The notes beneath the pieces are model-generated. The model had not been told where the DNA came from. It ran no database searches and worked only from the letters and a program-made list of their open reading frames with translations. Position numbers and translations under genes: made by a program. Below, in pieces: positions 7,861 to 16,391 of a DNA stretch of 64,000 nt. Location of the stretch: contig NZ_JADHDT010000010.1 of assembly GCF_016820445.1 (NCBI RefSeq), forward strand, positions 1 to 64,000, in the 5' to 3' direction. Source of the stretch: Sphingomonas beigongshangi (GTDB lineage Bacteria; Pseudomonadota; Alphaproteobacteria; Sphingomonadales; Sphingomonadaceae). The first letter of the stretch is position 1. Each line of letters begins with the position of its first letter.

Positions 7861-9780
7861 ATGCACGCCAAGCTTTTCGTCGCCTCCCTTCTTGCGTCCG
7901 CCATCGCCGTTCCCGCGATCGCGCAGGTGCCCACCGGCAACACCGCGCCGCAGCCTGTTCCCTTCGTCGACACCATCCCCGTCGCCGTCGACGCGCCTTA
8001 TCCCGGCACGATCAAGCTGGACGTCGACGCGACCGACACGGAACGCGGCATCTTCCGCGTGAAGGAGACGATTCCCGTGACGAAGAGCGGGCCGATGGCG
8101 CTGCTCTATCCGAAGTGGCTGCCCGGCAATCACGCGCCGCGCGGAGAGATCGAGAAGCTGGCCGGCCTCGTCATCCGCGCGAACGGCAAGGTGCTTCCCT
8201 GGACGCGCGATACGGTCGACGTCTACGCCTTCCACATCGACGTGCCCGCGGGCGCCAAGTCGCTCGACGTCGAATTCCAGTTCATCTCGGCGACGCAGGG
8301 CAACCAGGGCCGCATCGTCGCCACGCCGAACCTGATCAGCCTTCAGCCCAATTCGGTCAGCCTCTATCCGGCCGGCTATTTCACCCGCCAGATCCCAATC
8401 CAGATGACCGCGCGCTTCCCGACGGGCTGGACCGCGGCGGGCGCGGTGCCGGCGAACGCGAACGGCTCCACCTATGCCTATCAGACGACGAACTACGAGA
8501 TCCTCGTCGATTCGCCGGTGCTCGCCGGCCGCTATGGCAAGACCTGGCCACTGTCTCCGCGCGTCAACCTCAACGTCTTCGCCGACTCGCCCGAACTGCT
8601 CGCCGCCACGCCGGAGCAGATCGACGCGCACAAGCGTCTCGTCGATCAGGCGGTGAAGACGTTCGGCGCGCAGCATTACGACCATTACGAATTCCTCGTC
8701 TCGCTGAGCGATCAGCTCGGCGGGATCGGCCTCGAGCATCACCGCTCGTCGGAAGACGGGACGGCGAAGACCTATTTCACCGAATGGGATTCGAACGTCG
8801 CCGCACGCAACCTGCTGCCGCACGAGTTCACGCATAGCTGGGACGGCAAGTTCCGCCGCGGCGCCGACCTGTGGACCCCGGACTTCCGCACGCCGATGCG
8901 GGACTCGCTGCTGTGGGTGTACGAAGGGCAGACGCAATTCTGGGGCTATGTGCTCCAGGCGCGCTCGGGCCTCGTCAGCAAGCAGGATACGCTCGACGCC
9001 TATGCCGCGATCGCCGGCTCCTATGCGCTCGCGCCCGGCCGCCAGTGGCGCGACCTGCTCGACACGACCAACGATCCGATCATCTCGGCGCGGCGGCCGA
9101 AGGGCTGGACCAGCTGGCAGCGCAGCGAGGATTATTACAACGAAGGCCTGATGGTGTGGATGGAGGTCGACGCGATGCTCCGCCAGAAATCCGGCGGGAC
9201 CAAGTCGATCGACGATTTCGCGCACGCCTTCTTCGGCATTCGCGACGGCGACTGGGGCGAGGTCACGTACACGTTCGATGATGTCGCGCGGACGCTGAAC
9301 GGCATCGTTCCCTACGACTGGGCCGGTTTCCTCAACAAGCGGCTGACGGAAACGGGCAAGCCCGCGCCCGTCGACGGTTTCGCGATGGACGGCTACAAGC
9401 TCGTCTATACCGACACACCCACCAAATATTTCAGCAGCCTGGAAAAGACCCGCGGCACCGACGTCACCTATTCGATCGGGCTCAACGTCGCGCCGGACGG
9501 CAACGTCAACGGCGTGATCTGGGATTCGCCCGCGTTCAAGGCGGGACTGGACGTCGGCACCCAGATCCAGGCGATCAACGGCGAGGCCTATAGCGGCGAC
9601 AAGCTCAAGGCGGCGATCCTCGCGGCCAAGACGTCGAAGGAACCGATCCGCCTGTTGGTCAAGAACGGGCCGCGCTTCCGCGATGTCGCCATCGACTATC
9701 ACGGCGGCCCCCGCTATCCGCGGCTCGAGAAGGTCGGAACCGGCGAAGGCGGTCTCGATCGTCTTCTCGCCCCGCGGTAA
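7861..9780 (+). CDS. secreted M61 family metallopeptidase with PDZ domain
   Basis: 639-residue exported peptidase of the M61 (glycyl aminopeptidase) group. A signal peptide covers residues 1-22 (MHAKLFVASLLASAIAVPAIAQ). A beta-rich N-terminal domain precedes the catalytic gluzincin domain with HEFTH at residues 321-325 and the third zinc ligand Glu near 355 in VYEGQTQFWG. The C-terminus (about 535-625) is a PDZ domain (YSIGLNVAPDGNVNGVIWDSPAFKAG is its core, quoted in parts). The start is the ATG that opens the signal peptide; the frame is open further upstream but without secretion features. Predicted periplasmic aminopeptidase. ppa follows 29 bases downstream. Confidence 0.93.
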   Translation: MHAKLFVASLLASAIAVPAIAQVPTGNTAPQPVPFVDTIPVAVDAPYPGTIKLDVDATDTERGIFRVKETIPVTKSGPMALLYPKWLPGNHAPRGEIEKLAGLVIRANGKVLPWTRDTVDVYAFHIDVPAGAKSLDVEFQFISATQGNQGRIVATPNLISLQPNSVSLYPAGYFTRQIPIQMTARFPTGWTAAGAVPANANGSTYAYQTTNYEILVDSPVLAGRYGKTWPLSPRVNLNVFADSPELLAATPEQIDAHKRLVDQAVKTFGAQHYDHYEFLVSLSDQLGGIGLEHHRSSEDGTAKTYFTEWDSNVAARNLLPHEFTHSWDGKFRRGADLWTPDFRTPMRDSLLWVYEGQTQFWGYVLQARSGLVSKQDTLDAYAAIAGSYALAPGRQWRDLLDTTNDPIISARRPKGWTSWQRSEDYYNEGLMVWMEVDAMLRQKSGGTKSIDDFAHAFFGIRDGDWGEVTYTFDDVARTLNGIVPYDWAGFLNKRLTETGKPAPVDGFAMDGYKLVYTDTPTKYFSSLEKTRGTDVTYSIGLNVAPDGNVNGVIWDSPAFKAGLDVGTQIQAINGEAYSGDKLKAAILAAKTSKEPIRLLVKNGPRFRDVAIDYHGGPRYPRLEKVGTGEGGLDRLLAPR

Positions 9781-9809
9781 GCGGCGGCAGGTCTTAACAA
9801 GGGAAAAGC

Positions 9810-10391
9810 ATGCGCATCGATCTCATCCCGGTCGGCAAGTCGCCGCCCGACGACCTCAACGTCATCATCGAGGTGCCGACCGGCGGCGAGCCCGTGAAGT
9901 ACGAGTTCGACAAGGCAAGCGGCGCGCTGTTCGTCGACCGCATCCTGCACACGCCGATGCGCTATCCCGCGAACTACGGTTTCGTGCCGCACACGCTGTC
10001 GCCGGATGGCGATCCGCTCGACGCTCTGGTGATCGCGCGCTCGCCGTTCATCCCGGGCTGCGTCGTCCGCGCCCGGCCGATCGCCGTCCTCAACCTCGAG
10101 GACGAGGCGGGCGGCGACGAGAAGCTGGTCTGCGTGCCCGTCGACCAGGTCTTCCCTTACTATTCCAACGTCGGCGAACGGGCCGACGTGCCGGAGATCG
10201 TCTTCGAGCAGATCGAGCACTTCTTCACCCACTACAAGGACCTGGAGAAGAAGAAGTGGGTGCGCGTCGGCACCTGGGGCGACGCCGCCGAGGCGCGCCG
10301 CATCACGATCGAGGCGATCGATCGCTACAACGCCGCCAAGGCGAAGGGCGAGGAACCGCACGATCACGACGTGCCGGGCCGCGAAGGATAA
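9810..10391 (+). CDS. ppa: inorganic pyrophosphatase, family I
   Basis: 193-residue cytoplasmic family I pyrophosphatase that hydrolyses PPi to two phosphates and drives biosynthetic reactions. Conserved residues are evident: the N-terminal IEVPTGGEPVKYEFDK, YPANYGFVPHTLS, the metal-binding signature DGDPLDALV, and DVPEIVFEQIEHFFTHYKDLE near the C-terminus. Length matches the bacterial hexameric enzymes. The ATG at 9810 follows AAGGGAAAAG. It is convergent with the S1/P1 nuclease gene, with GC-rich hairpins between. Confidence 0.97.
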   Translation: MRIDLIPVGKSPPDDLNVIIEVPTGGEPVKYEFDKASGALFVDRILHTPMRYPANYGFVPHTLSPDGDPLDALVIARSPFIPGCVVRARPIAVLNLEDEAGGDEKLVCVPVDQVFPYYSNVGERADVPEIVFEQIEHFFTHYKDLEKKKWVRVGTWGDAAEARRITIEAIDRYNAAKAKGEEPHDHDVPGREG

Positions 10392-10400
10392 CGACGTCGT

Positions 10401-10480
10401 CCTCCCCGCGCGCGGGGAGGAGGTCGCCTGCCGTACTTTGTGGAGGGACGGTTCGTCGGCGCACCGCCGCGCGTCCCTCC
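10401..10480. repeat. two GC-rich hairpins between convergent genes
   Basis: A perfect 20-base palindrome (10401-10420, CCTCCCCGCG followed by its complement) is followed by a 9-base inverted repeat, GGAGGGACG (10442-10450) and CGTCCCTCC (10472-10480). They sit between the convergent ppa and nuclease stops, so they may end or protect both transcripts. Neither hairpin has a T-run, so intrinsic termination is unproven. Confidence 0.55.
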
Positions 10481-10505
10481 GCCCCCTCGTTCGCGGCAGG
10501 GTCGA

Positions 10506-11366
10506 TCAGCCGAGCGCCTCGTCGAGCAGCTTCGCCAGCCTCAGCCCGCCGCGCTCGACCTCGAGCCGTGCGACGGGCACGATCTTCGCCACCGTCGCAT
10601 CGTCCAGCGTCACTTTCGCGGGGGTGGGGCCGCACGGGTCGCCGTGCAACGCGCTGGCGTAGACGACGTCATGCGCGACCTGCCACGATTCGCGGCTCCA
10701 GTCGTCGACGCCGCCCCGGGCGATCCGCGCCTTCTCCGCAGGCGAATACCGCCGGACAAGGCTCGGCCCGCTGGTGATCGCACGTTCGGCCAGCGTCCCG
10801 TCCCAGACGGAGTGCAGATTGAACCGCTTGGGGCTGTACACGCCATAGGCCGCCGCGACGTCGTTGCCGCCCTTGTCGCCCTTCTCGCCGGCATGCAGCG
10901 GCTGGTGCAGGTCGCCGACGAAGTGGATCAGGAAGACCAGCGCCTGCGCCCGCTCCTTCGCTCCGGCACGCTTGTCCTTGAGCACTGCGACATCACGCTT
11001 GATCTGCGCGGAGACGCAATTGCCGTCCTTGCACGCCTCCTCCAGGCTGAACGGCGCGCAGATGTTCACGTCCTGGAAGTGCCAGTTGTAGGCATAGCCG
11101 AACCGCGGCTTGCCCTCGGCGGTCTTCAACGGCTTGACGCAATCGGCCCAGGTGCTCGCCCCCTCGATGGTCGTCGCGGGACAGGTGGGCGTATCCAGCT
11201 TCGGCGTATCGGCAAGGATGCGCCGGATGGCCGCGCGTGTCCGCGGCGCGACATTGGCGTATGCGATCCGCGCCACCGTCTGATGCCCGAATTCCCAATA
11301 GGCGTGGGCCGGTGCGGCGACGACGAGCGCAGGCAGCGCGGCGAGACAAAAGCGAAGCGTTTTCAT
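10506..11366 (-). CDS. secreted S1/P1-type nuclease
   Basis: 286-residue exported trinuclear-zinc nuclease that degrades single-stranded nucleic acids or removes 3'-phosphates. A signal peptide (1-22, ending AAPAHA) leaves a mature N-terminus YWEFGH. Zinc-ligand motifs follow: TWADCVKP, the central HFVGDLHQPLHAGEKGDKGG with H-x3-D-x2-H, and LHSVWDGTL. In the model P1 enzyme the mature N-terminal residue is Trp, a zinc ligand; here Tyr23 occupies that position relative to the conserved His28 and Trp is second, so metal site 1 may differ or cleavage may occur one residue later. ATG start at 11366. Likely phosphate or nucleotide scavenging in the periplasm. Confidence 0.92.
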   Translation of the reverse strand: MKTLRFCLAALPALVVAAPAHAYWEFGHQTVARIAYANVAPRTRAAIRRILADTPKLDTPTCPATTIEGASTWADCVKPLKTAEGKPRFGYAYNWHFQDVNICAPFSLEEACKDGNCVSAQIKRDVAVLKDKRAGAKERAQALVFLIHFVGDLHQPLHAGEKGDKGGNDVAAAYGVYSPKRFNLHSVWDGTLAERAITSGPSLVRRYSPAEKARIARGGVDDWSRESWQVAHDVVYASALHGDPCGPTPAKVTLDDATVAKIVPVARLEVERGGLRLAKLLDEALG

Positions 11367-11500
11367 GGACTCACGCTGTAGCGAGAAGCGGCCCCGGACA
11401 GAAGGGTCAGGATCGCTGAAGCGCTTGCGCCAGAGTTTGAATTACGGGCGTGGAAGCGGCACCGCCCCGATCCAGCCGCGCCGGATCGCACGCCAGCCCG

Positions 11501-12430
11501 TCATGTCGCGCTTTCGCCATACAGCGCCACGTCGCGCACCCCCGCCGAGGTGGCGCGGGCACGGTACATGCCGGGCGTGGTGAAGTGCCACAACGCCTCG
11601 CCCGACGACGTCACGACGATGACGCCGCCCGTGCCGCCCAGCGCCCGGACGTCCGACAAGGCGGCGGCGGCGGCGATCGCGGCGGCGTCTCCGGCCAGAC
11701 GGATGCGCGCGGCGATCTCGTGCGCGACGCCCACCCTGATGAACTGCTCGCCCGACCCGGTGCAGGAAACCGCGCAGGCGCGATCGTCGGCGAACGTCCC
11801 GGCGCCGATCAGCGGCGAATCGCCGATGCGCCCCCATCGCTTGCCCGTCACACCGCCCGTCGAGGTCGCCGCGGCGAGATGGCCGTGCACGTCGCACGCC
11901 ACGGCGCCGACGGTGCCGTATTTCATATCGACGTCGAACGCGTCGCCGCCGCGTGCGACCAGTTCATCGAGCTGCCGCCGCCGCTCCGCCACCGCGAACC
12001 AGGCGGGGTCGACCGTCTCGACCCCCAGCGTCGCGGCAAAGGCTTCCGCGCCGTCGCCCGACAGCAGCACGTGCGGGCTGTCGCTCATCACGCGGCGGGC
12101 CAGCGTGACGGGGTTGCGGATGCGCGTCAGTCCCGCGACCGACCCTGCCGCGCGCGTCGTGCCGTCCATGATGGCGGCGTCGAGCTCGATACGTCCGTCC
12201 AGGGTGAAGGCGGCCCCGCGCCCCGCATTGAAGTGCGGATCATCCTCCAGCACCCGCACCGTCGTCTCGACCGCGTCGAGCGCGCTGCCGCCGCCGGCCA
12301 ACACCGCCGCCCCGGCGTCGCGCGCGCGGGCAAGTGCCTCGCTCGCTCCGGCTTCGGCCGCGCCACCGATCCGCGCGGGGGTGATCGTGCCTGCGCCGCC
12401 GTGCAGGACGAGGCTCCAGGTCTGGGTCAT
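11501..12430 (-). CDS. iaaA: isoaspartyl peptidase/L-asparaginase, Ntn-hydrolase type
   Basis: 309-residue precursor of a plant-type asparaginase that removes beta-aspartyl residues from damaged peptides and hydrolyses asparagine. The N-terminus WSLVLHGGAGTI is typical. The autocleavage site is before Thr173 in YGTVGAVACD, the catalytic nucleophile; the second conserved Thr/Gly-rich part follows as TSTGGVTGKRWGRIGDSPLIGAG. The start is ATG 12430, overlapping the upstream acyltransferase stop by ATGA; the frame stays open upstream but only as an antisense-like extension. No signal peptide, so cytoplasmic. Confidence 0.95.
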   Translation of the reverse strand: MTQTWSLVLHGGAGTITPARIGGAAEAGASEALARARDAGAAVLAGGGSALDAVETTVRVLEDDPHFNAGRGAAFTLDGRIELDAAIMDGTTRAAGSVAGLTRIRNPVTLARRVMSDSPHVLLSGDGAEAFAATLGVETVDPAWFAVAERRRQLDELVARGGDAFDVDMKYGTVGAVACDVHGHLAAATSTGGVTGKRWGRIGDSPLIGAGTFADDRACAVSCTGSGEQFIRVGVAHEIAARIRLAGDAAAIAAAAALSDVRALGGTGGVIVVTSSGEALWHFTTPGMYRARATSAGVRDVALYGESAT

Positions 12431-13644
12431 GATGCGGGCACCTTGTGCTTGGAAAGACGGCGGAGCCCGATCAGCGGGCGCAACGGCTCGACCTTTCGGC
12501 CGATCAGATAGAAAGCGAGCGAACCCAGCACCGTGGCGGCGACCAGGATCGCGAATTCCGCGCCCCCGGCCAAACCGGCCGGGATCAGCCAATAGGCGAC
12601 GACGACGATGATCGTCTGGTGGACGAGATAGAAGGGGAAGACCGCCTCGGTAAGAAGCGGTCGCCAGCGGTGATCGCGGTTCCAACGCCGTTCGGCATGC
12701 CCGATCAGCGCGACGATCGCGCCCCATTGCTGGATCGCATGCGCGGCGCCGTAGGTGGGGTAGAGCCAGCGCGGCGGCTCGGCCGCATCGGGGGAAAGTT
12801 CGATGCCGACGATCACCCCATAGCCGAGGATCGCCGCGATGCCCGCCGGCCAGCGATAGCGCACGCAGGCGGCCAGCACGCGCGGCGCGCCGGCCAGTGC
12901 GAAACCGAACAGGAAGGCGGGCAGATAGATCAAATGCGCCATCAGGTCATGCGCGGGATCGTGCGTTTCATAGCCCATCGGAAACCACCAGGCATGGACG
13001 CCGATCAACCATGCCGTCGGGACCAAAAGCACCAGCGGCCCGGCGAAGACGCGCTCGAACAGGTGCTGCATGGTGTCTGCACGGAGCAGCGCCCTGTGGG
13101 CCGGTCCCGCCGAAGTCACCTTCGCCAATCCGACCACCGCGGCGAGCACGACCGTGTACAACCAGAGATAGAGCACGAACCAGAGGTGGTTGAGCGCCGG
13201 CAGGCCGATGCCCGCGAGCTTTCCGAAGCGGAAATAGTCGTGCAGCCAGAAGGTCGCAAAGCTCGCGCGATAGCCGTGCTGGGTCACCAGTTCGACGAAG
13301 GATTGCGGCGGCACGAGGACCGCCACGCCGAACGCCAGCGGCACCAGCAGCCGCATCGTCCGTTGCCCCAGGAACCCGCCGACGCCCGTCGCACGCCCGA
13401 GCAGGGCCCGGCTGGCATAACCGGAGACGACGAACAACAGGCTGAGCCGCCAGGCGTTGACCGCAAGCATGGGCAGCACCGCCCAATCTGCGCCATGCGG
13501 GCTCTTCGCATGGAAACCCCATGGCACGAACACCATGCCGACGTGATAGGCGATCAGGATCGCAAAGGCCGCGATACGCAGCCAGTCCAGGCCGAAATGC
13601 CGTGGGATCGGCGATGTGGGAAGGGGGCGCGCCATGGCAGGCAT
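12427..13644 (-). CDS. acyltransferase 3 family membrane protein (OpgC-like)
   Basis: 405-residue protein with about ten hydrophobic helices, matching the Acyltransferase_3 family that O-acylates sugars or glucans at the inner membrane. The first helix carries the family signature FGLDWLRIAAFAILIAYH, with the putative catalytic His in its YHVGMVF segment; FVVSGYASRALLGR and FYLVHQTIIVVVAYW are also typical. The start may be ATG 13644 or 13635. It overlaps iaaA downstream by 4 bases, so both are co-transcribed, though no functional link is obvious. Succinylation of periplasmic glucans, as by OpgC, is possible but inferred. Confidence 0.85.
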   Translation of the reverse strand: MPAMARPLPTSPIPRHFGLDWLRIAAFAILIAYHVGMVFVPWGFHAKSPHGADWAVLPMLAVNAWRLSLLFVVSGYASRALLGRATGVGGFLGQRTMRLLVPLAFGVAVLVPPQSFVELVTQHGYRASFATFWLHDYFRFGKLAGIGLPALNHLWFVLYLWLYTVVLAAVVGLAKVTSAGPAHRALLRADTMQHLFERVFAGPLVLLVPTAWLIGVHAWWFPMGYETHDPAHDLMAHLIYLPAFLFGFALAGAPRVLAACVRYRWPAGIAAILGYGVIVGIELSPDAAEPPRWLYPTYGAAHAIQQWGAIVALIGHAERRWNRDHRWRPLLTEAVFPFYLVHQTIIVVVAYWLIPAGLAGGAEFAILVAATVLGSLAFYLIGRKVEPLRPLIGLRRLSKHKVPAS

Positions 13645-13689
13645 GCTTCCCTACACCAGCGTCTTTGAACCGCAACCCGCGCGCTGTAT

Positions 13690-14826
13690 ATGAGAGCCAT
13701 GTCAGTACGTCCGTGGCGCGACATCGTCCGCCGTCCGAGCCGCCAGATCATGGTCGGCAATGTTCCCGTCGGCGGCGATGCGCCGGTCACCGTCCAGACG
13801 ATGACCAACACGCCCACGCCCGACATCCGCGGCACGGTCGATCAGATCCGCCGCTGCGAGGAGGCGGGCGTGGACATCATCCGCGTATCCTGTCCGGACA
13901 TCGAATCGACGACCGCGCTGAAGCAGATCGTGCGCGCGAGCCACGTGCCGATCGTCGCCGACATCCATTTCCACTACAAGCGCGCGCTGGAGGCGGCGGA
14001 CGCGGGCGCCGCCTGCCTGCGCATCAATCCGGGCAATATCGGCAGCAACGAGCGCGTCGCGGAGGTCGTCCGAGCCGCCAAGGCGAACGGCTGCGCGATC
14101 CGAATCGGCGTCAACGCCGGCAGCCTCGAGAAGGACCTGCTCGAGAAATATGGCGAGCCGTGCCCCGATGCATTGGTCGAAAGCGCGCTCGATCACATCA
14201 AGCTGCTGCAGGATCACGACTTCCACGAATATAAGGTCGCGGTGAAGGCGTCGGACGTCTTCTTGGCGGTCGCCGCCTATCAGGGTCTGGCCGAAGCGAC
14301 GGATTGTCCCTTGCACCTGGGCATCACCGAGGCGGGCGGCCTGATCGGCGGCACCGTTAAATCGTCGATCGGCATCGGCAGCCTGCTCTGGTTCGGCATC
14401 GGCGACACGATTCGCGTGTCGCTATCGGCGGAGCCGGAGGAGGAAGTCCGCGTCGGCTTCGAGATCCTCAAGGCGCTCGGCATCCGCAACCGCGGCGTGC
14501 GCGTGGTGTCCTGCCCCAGTTGCGCCCGACAGGGATTCGACGTGATCCGCACCGTGCAGGCGCTGGAGGAACGGTTGCAGCATATCCGCACGCCGATGAG
14601 CCTGTCGGTGCTGGGCTGCGTCGTCAACGGCCCCGGCGAGGCGCGCGAAACCGACATCGGCATCACCGGCGGGGGCAATGGCAAGCACATGGTCTATCTG
14701 TCCGGCGTCACCGACCACCACGTCCAGGACGCCGACATGATCGATCATATCGTCAAGCTGGTCGAAGCGAAGGCGGCGGAGATCGAGGCTGCGTCGGTAC
14801 CGTCGCAGCCGGTCGCGGCGGAATAG
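13690..14826 (+). CDS. ispG: 4-hydroxy-3-methylbut-2-enyl diphosphate synthase
   Basis: 378-residue enzyme of the MEP isoprenoid pathway, converting methylerythritol cyclodiphosphate to HMBPP with a 4Fe-4S cluster. Cluster cysteines are visible at residues 275 and 278 ([11 protein letters not shown]) and 310 ([12 protein letters not shown]). The N-terminal TIM-barrel begins with [21 protein letters not shown], the family signature. Starts are possible at ATG 13690 or 13699 (MSVRPW); the shorter one may be correct. Product feeds ubiquinone, carotenoid and undecaprenyl synthesis. The vapBC promoter region begins at its stop. Confidence 0.97.
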   Translation: MRAMSVRPWRDIVRRPSRQIMVGNVPVGGDAPVTVQTMTNTPTPDIRGTVDQIRRCEEAGVDIIRVSCPDIESTTALKQIVRASHVPIVADIHFHYKRALEAADAGAACLRINPGNIGSNERVAEVVRAAKANGCAIRIGVNAGSLEKDLLEKYGEPCPDALVESALDHIKLLQDHDFHEYKVAVKASDVFLAVAAYQGLAEATDCPLHLGITEAGGLIGGTVKSSIGIGSLLWFGIGDTIRVSLSAEPEEEVRVGFEILKALGIRNRGVRVVSCPSCARQGFDVIRTVQALEERLQHIRTPMSLSVLGCVVNGPGEARETDIGITGGGNGKHMVYLSGVTDHHVQDADMIDHIVKLVEAKAAEIEAASVPSQPVAAE

Positions 14827-14828
14827 CC

Positions 14829-14871
14829 CTGACGCCTCTTGGTACCTGTGCTATGACACAGGTACTGGAGG
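14829..14871 (+). promoter_or_regulatory. vapBC promoter, inverted-repeat operator and RBS
   Basis: A perfect 9-base inverted repeat, GTACCTGTG (14842-14850) and CACAGGTAC (14857-14865), with a 6-base spacer lies just upstream of the AbrB-type antitoxin gene. A possible promoter, CTGACG (14829-14834), 17 bases, TATGAC (14852-14857), places the -10 in the centre of the palindrome, as expected for autorepression by a VapB/VapBC complex. The GGAGG at 14867-14871 is the ribosome binding site, 7 bases from ATG. Operator role is inference from position and symmetry. Confidence 0.7.
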
Positions 14872-14878
14872 TTTCGAC

Positions 14879-15124
14879 ATGACCTATCATGCCAAGGTGA
14901 TCGCGGGCGGCAAGGTGGTGATTCCGGCGGATATCCGCCGCGAACTCGGCATCAAGGACGGCGATTCGCTGGTCGTCGACCGCACGGATGATGGTGGCGT
15001 CAGATTGATGACGTTCGATCAGTCGGTCCGCAACGCGCAGGCCAAGGCGCGCGCCATCTTCGGTGAGGATTATACGGTCGATACGTTTCTGAGGGAACGA
15101 CGCGCCGACTGGGGCGAGGAATGA
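14879..15124 (+). CDS. AbrB/SpoVT-type antitoxin (VapB-like)
   Basis: 81-residue protein. Residues 1-46 form a swapped-hairpin AbrB DNA-binding domain (AKVIAGGKVVIPADIRRELGIKDGD); the C-terminal part (about 50-81) is charged and should bind and neutralise the PIN toxin encoded next. It overlaps that gene by 4 bases (ATGA) and has a strong ribosome binding site plus a palindromic operator upstream, the usual organisation of an autoregulated toxin-antitoxin pair. Cytoplasmic. Confidence 0.92.
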   Translation: MTYHAKVIAGGKVVIPADIRRELGIKDGDSLVVDRTDDGGVRLMTFDQSVRNAQAKARAIFGEDYTVDTFLRERRADWGEE

Positions 15125-15501
15125 GCGCGGTCGTCGATGCATCCGCGGTGATGGCGCTGATGCTCGGCGAAACGGGGGCAGACATCGTTGCCGGGATCGT
15201 CCGGGGCAGCCGGATGTCGACCGTCAACGTCGCCGAATGCTGCGCACGCGGGGTGGAACGCGGCGCGAGCGCCGAGGCGGTGCTGGCTATCCTCGGTAGC
15301 TACGAGATCGCGGTCGTCCCCTTCGATCTGCCCATGGCGCTCGAGGCGGCACGGCTGCGGGAGCCGACCCGCGCGCAGGGCGCGTCGCTCGGCGATCGGG
15401 CGTGTCTGGCGCTGGGTCTTCTCTACCGCCTGCCCGTCTATACGAGCGATCGCCGTCTCGCGGAGGTCGAACTCGATATCGACATCCGGCTGATCCGGTG
15501 A
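15121..15501 (+). CDS. PIN-domain RNase toxin (VapC-like)
   Basis: 126-residue PIN-domain ribonuclease, expected to cleave RNA (tRNA or rRNA in known VapC enzymes) when free of antitoxin. The acidic metal-binding residues are all present: Asp6 in VVDASAVMALML, Glu in NVAECCARG, Asp in SLGDRACLALG and Asp in VYTSDRRLAEV, so it looks active. The start ATG overlaps the antitoxin stop. Its own stop overlaps the GTG start of the downstream transporter, so the toxin is translationally linked to a non-TA gene. Confidence 0.92.
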   Translation: MSAVVDASAVMALMLGETGADIVAGIVRGSRMSTVNVAECCARGVERGASAEAVLAILGSYEIAVVPFDLPMALEAARLREPTRAQGASLGDRACLALGLLYRLPVYTSDRRLAEVELDIDIRLIR

Positions 15502-16391
15502 CCCGCGCCGCATCGCCCCTTCTCGCCTTCGGCGTCGCCGCCGGGGGAATCGCGGTCTATTCGGCGATGGACGCGCTGATGAAGGGGCTGTCCATCACCA
15601 GCGGCGCTTACGATGCCGTGTTGTGGCGCTCGATCGCGGGGGTGGCGCTGATGCTGCCGGTGTTCCTCCTCCGGCGCCGTCCCTGGCCGACGCGCGCGGC
15701 GCTGAAGCTTCATGCGGCACGTGGCTCGGTCGCGGGCGCGTCGGTGCTGCTGTTCTTCTGGGGTCTGGTGCGCGTGCCGATGGCGCAGGGCGTCGCGCTG
15801 ACCTTCCTCGCGCCGCTCATCGCGCTGTTCCTCGCCGCGCTCACCCTGGGCGAGCGGATCAGGCGCGCCGCGATCGGTGGTTCCCTTGTCGCCAGTCTCG
15901 GCGTCCTCGCCATCGCGATGGGCGAGGTCCAGGCGCGCGCGTCGCAGGACGCGGTACTCGGGAGCGTGGCGGTGGTCGCGGCGAGCATCCTCTACGCGGG
16001 TAGCCTGATCCTGTTGCGTCGCCAGGCGCAGGTGGCGGACCCGCTGGAAGTCGCGCTGTTCACCAGCGTCGTGCTGAGCCTGCTGCTGCTCGTCGGCGCG
16101 CCCTGGTTCGGCAGCATGCCCGCGACCGGACAATGGCCCGAAATCCTCGTCGCGGCGCTGCTCGGTTCGGCGTCGGCGGTCGCGCTCGCCTGGGCCTATG
16201 CGCGGGCGGAGGCGCAGGTACTCGCGCCGGTGGAATATACCGCCTTCGTCTGGTCGGCGCTGTTCGGCTGGTTCGTTTTCGCCGAGGTCGTCTCGGCATG
16301 GACGGTGGCGGGAGCGGCACTGATCATCGCGGGCTGTATCGTCGCCGTGCGCCGCCCCTTCCCCGCCCCGCAGACCGAGGCTTCCGCATGA
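15498..16391 (+). CDS. DMT-superfamily EamA transporter
   Basis: 297-residue inner-membrane protein with ten predicted helices in two EamA repeats (about 10-140 and 155-285), typical of drug/metabolite transporters that export amino acids, metabolites or toxic compounds. The GTG start at 15498 overlaps the PIN-toxin stop (GTGA); the frame is open upstream but would run antisense through the toxin gene in another frame. The repeat signatures are AYDAVLWRSIAGVALMLPVF and the Pro-containing helix VALTFLAPLIALFLAAL. Substrate unknown. It overlaps the next gene by ATGA. Confidence 0.88.
   Translation: MTRAASPLLAFGVAAGGIAVYSAMDALMKGLSITSGAYDAVLWRSIAGVALMLPVFLLRRRPWPTRAALKLHAARGSVAGASVLLFFWGLVRVPMAQGVALTFLAPLIALFLAALTLGERIRRAAIGGSLVASLGVLAIAMGEVQARASQDAVLGSVAVVAASILYAGSLILLRRQAQVADPLEVALFTSVVLSLLLLVGAPWFGSMPATGQWPEILVAALLGSASAVALAWAYARAEAQVLAPVEYTAFVWSALFGWFVFAEVVSAWTVAGAALIIAGCIVAVRRPFPAPQTEASA

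Noticed and set aside
7792..9702. Minus-strand open frame opposite the M61 peptidase
   Set aside because: Antisense to a well-supported peptidase; composition-driven, no motif.
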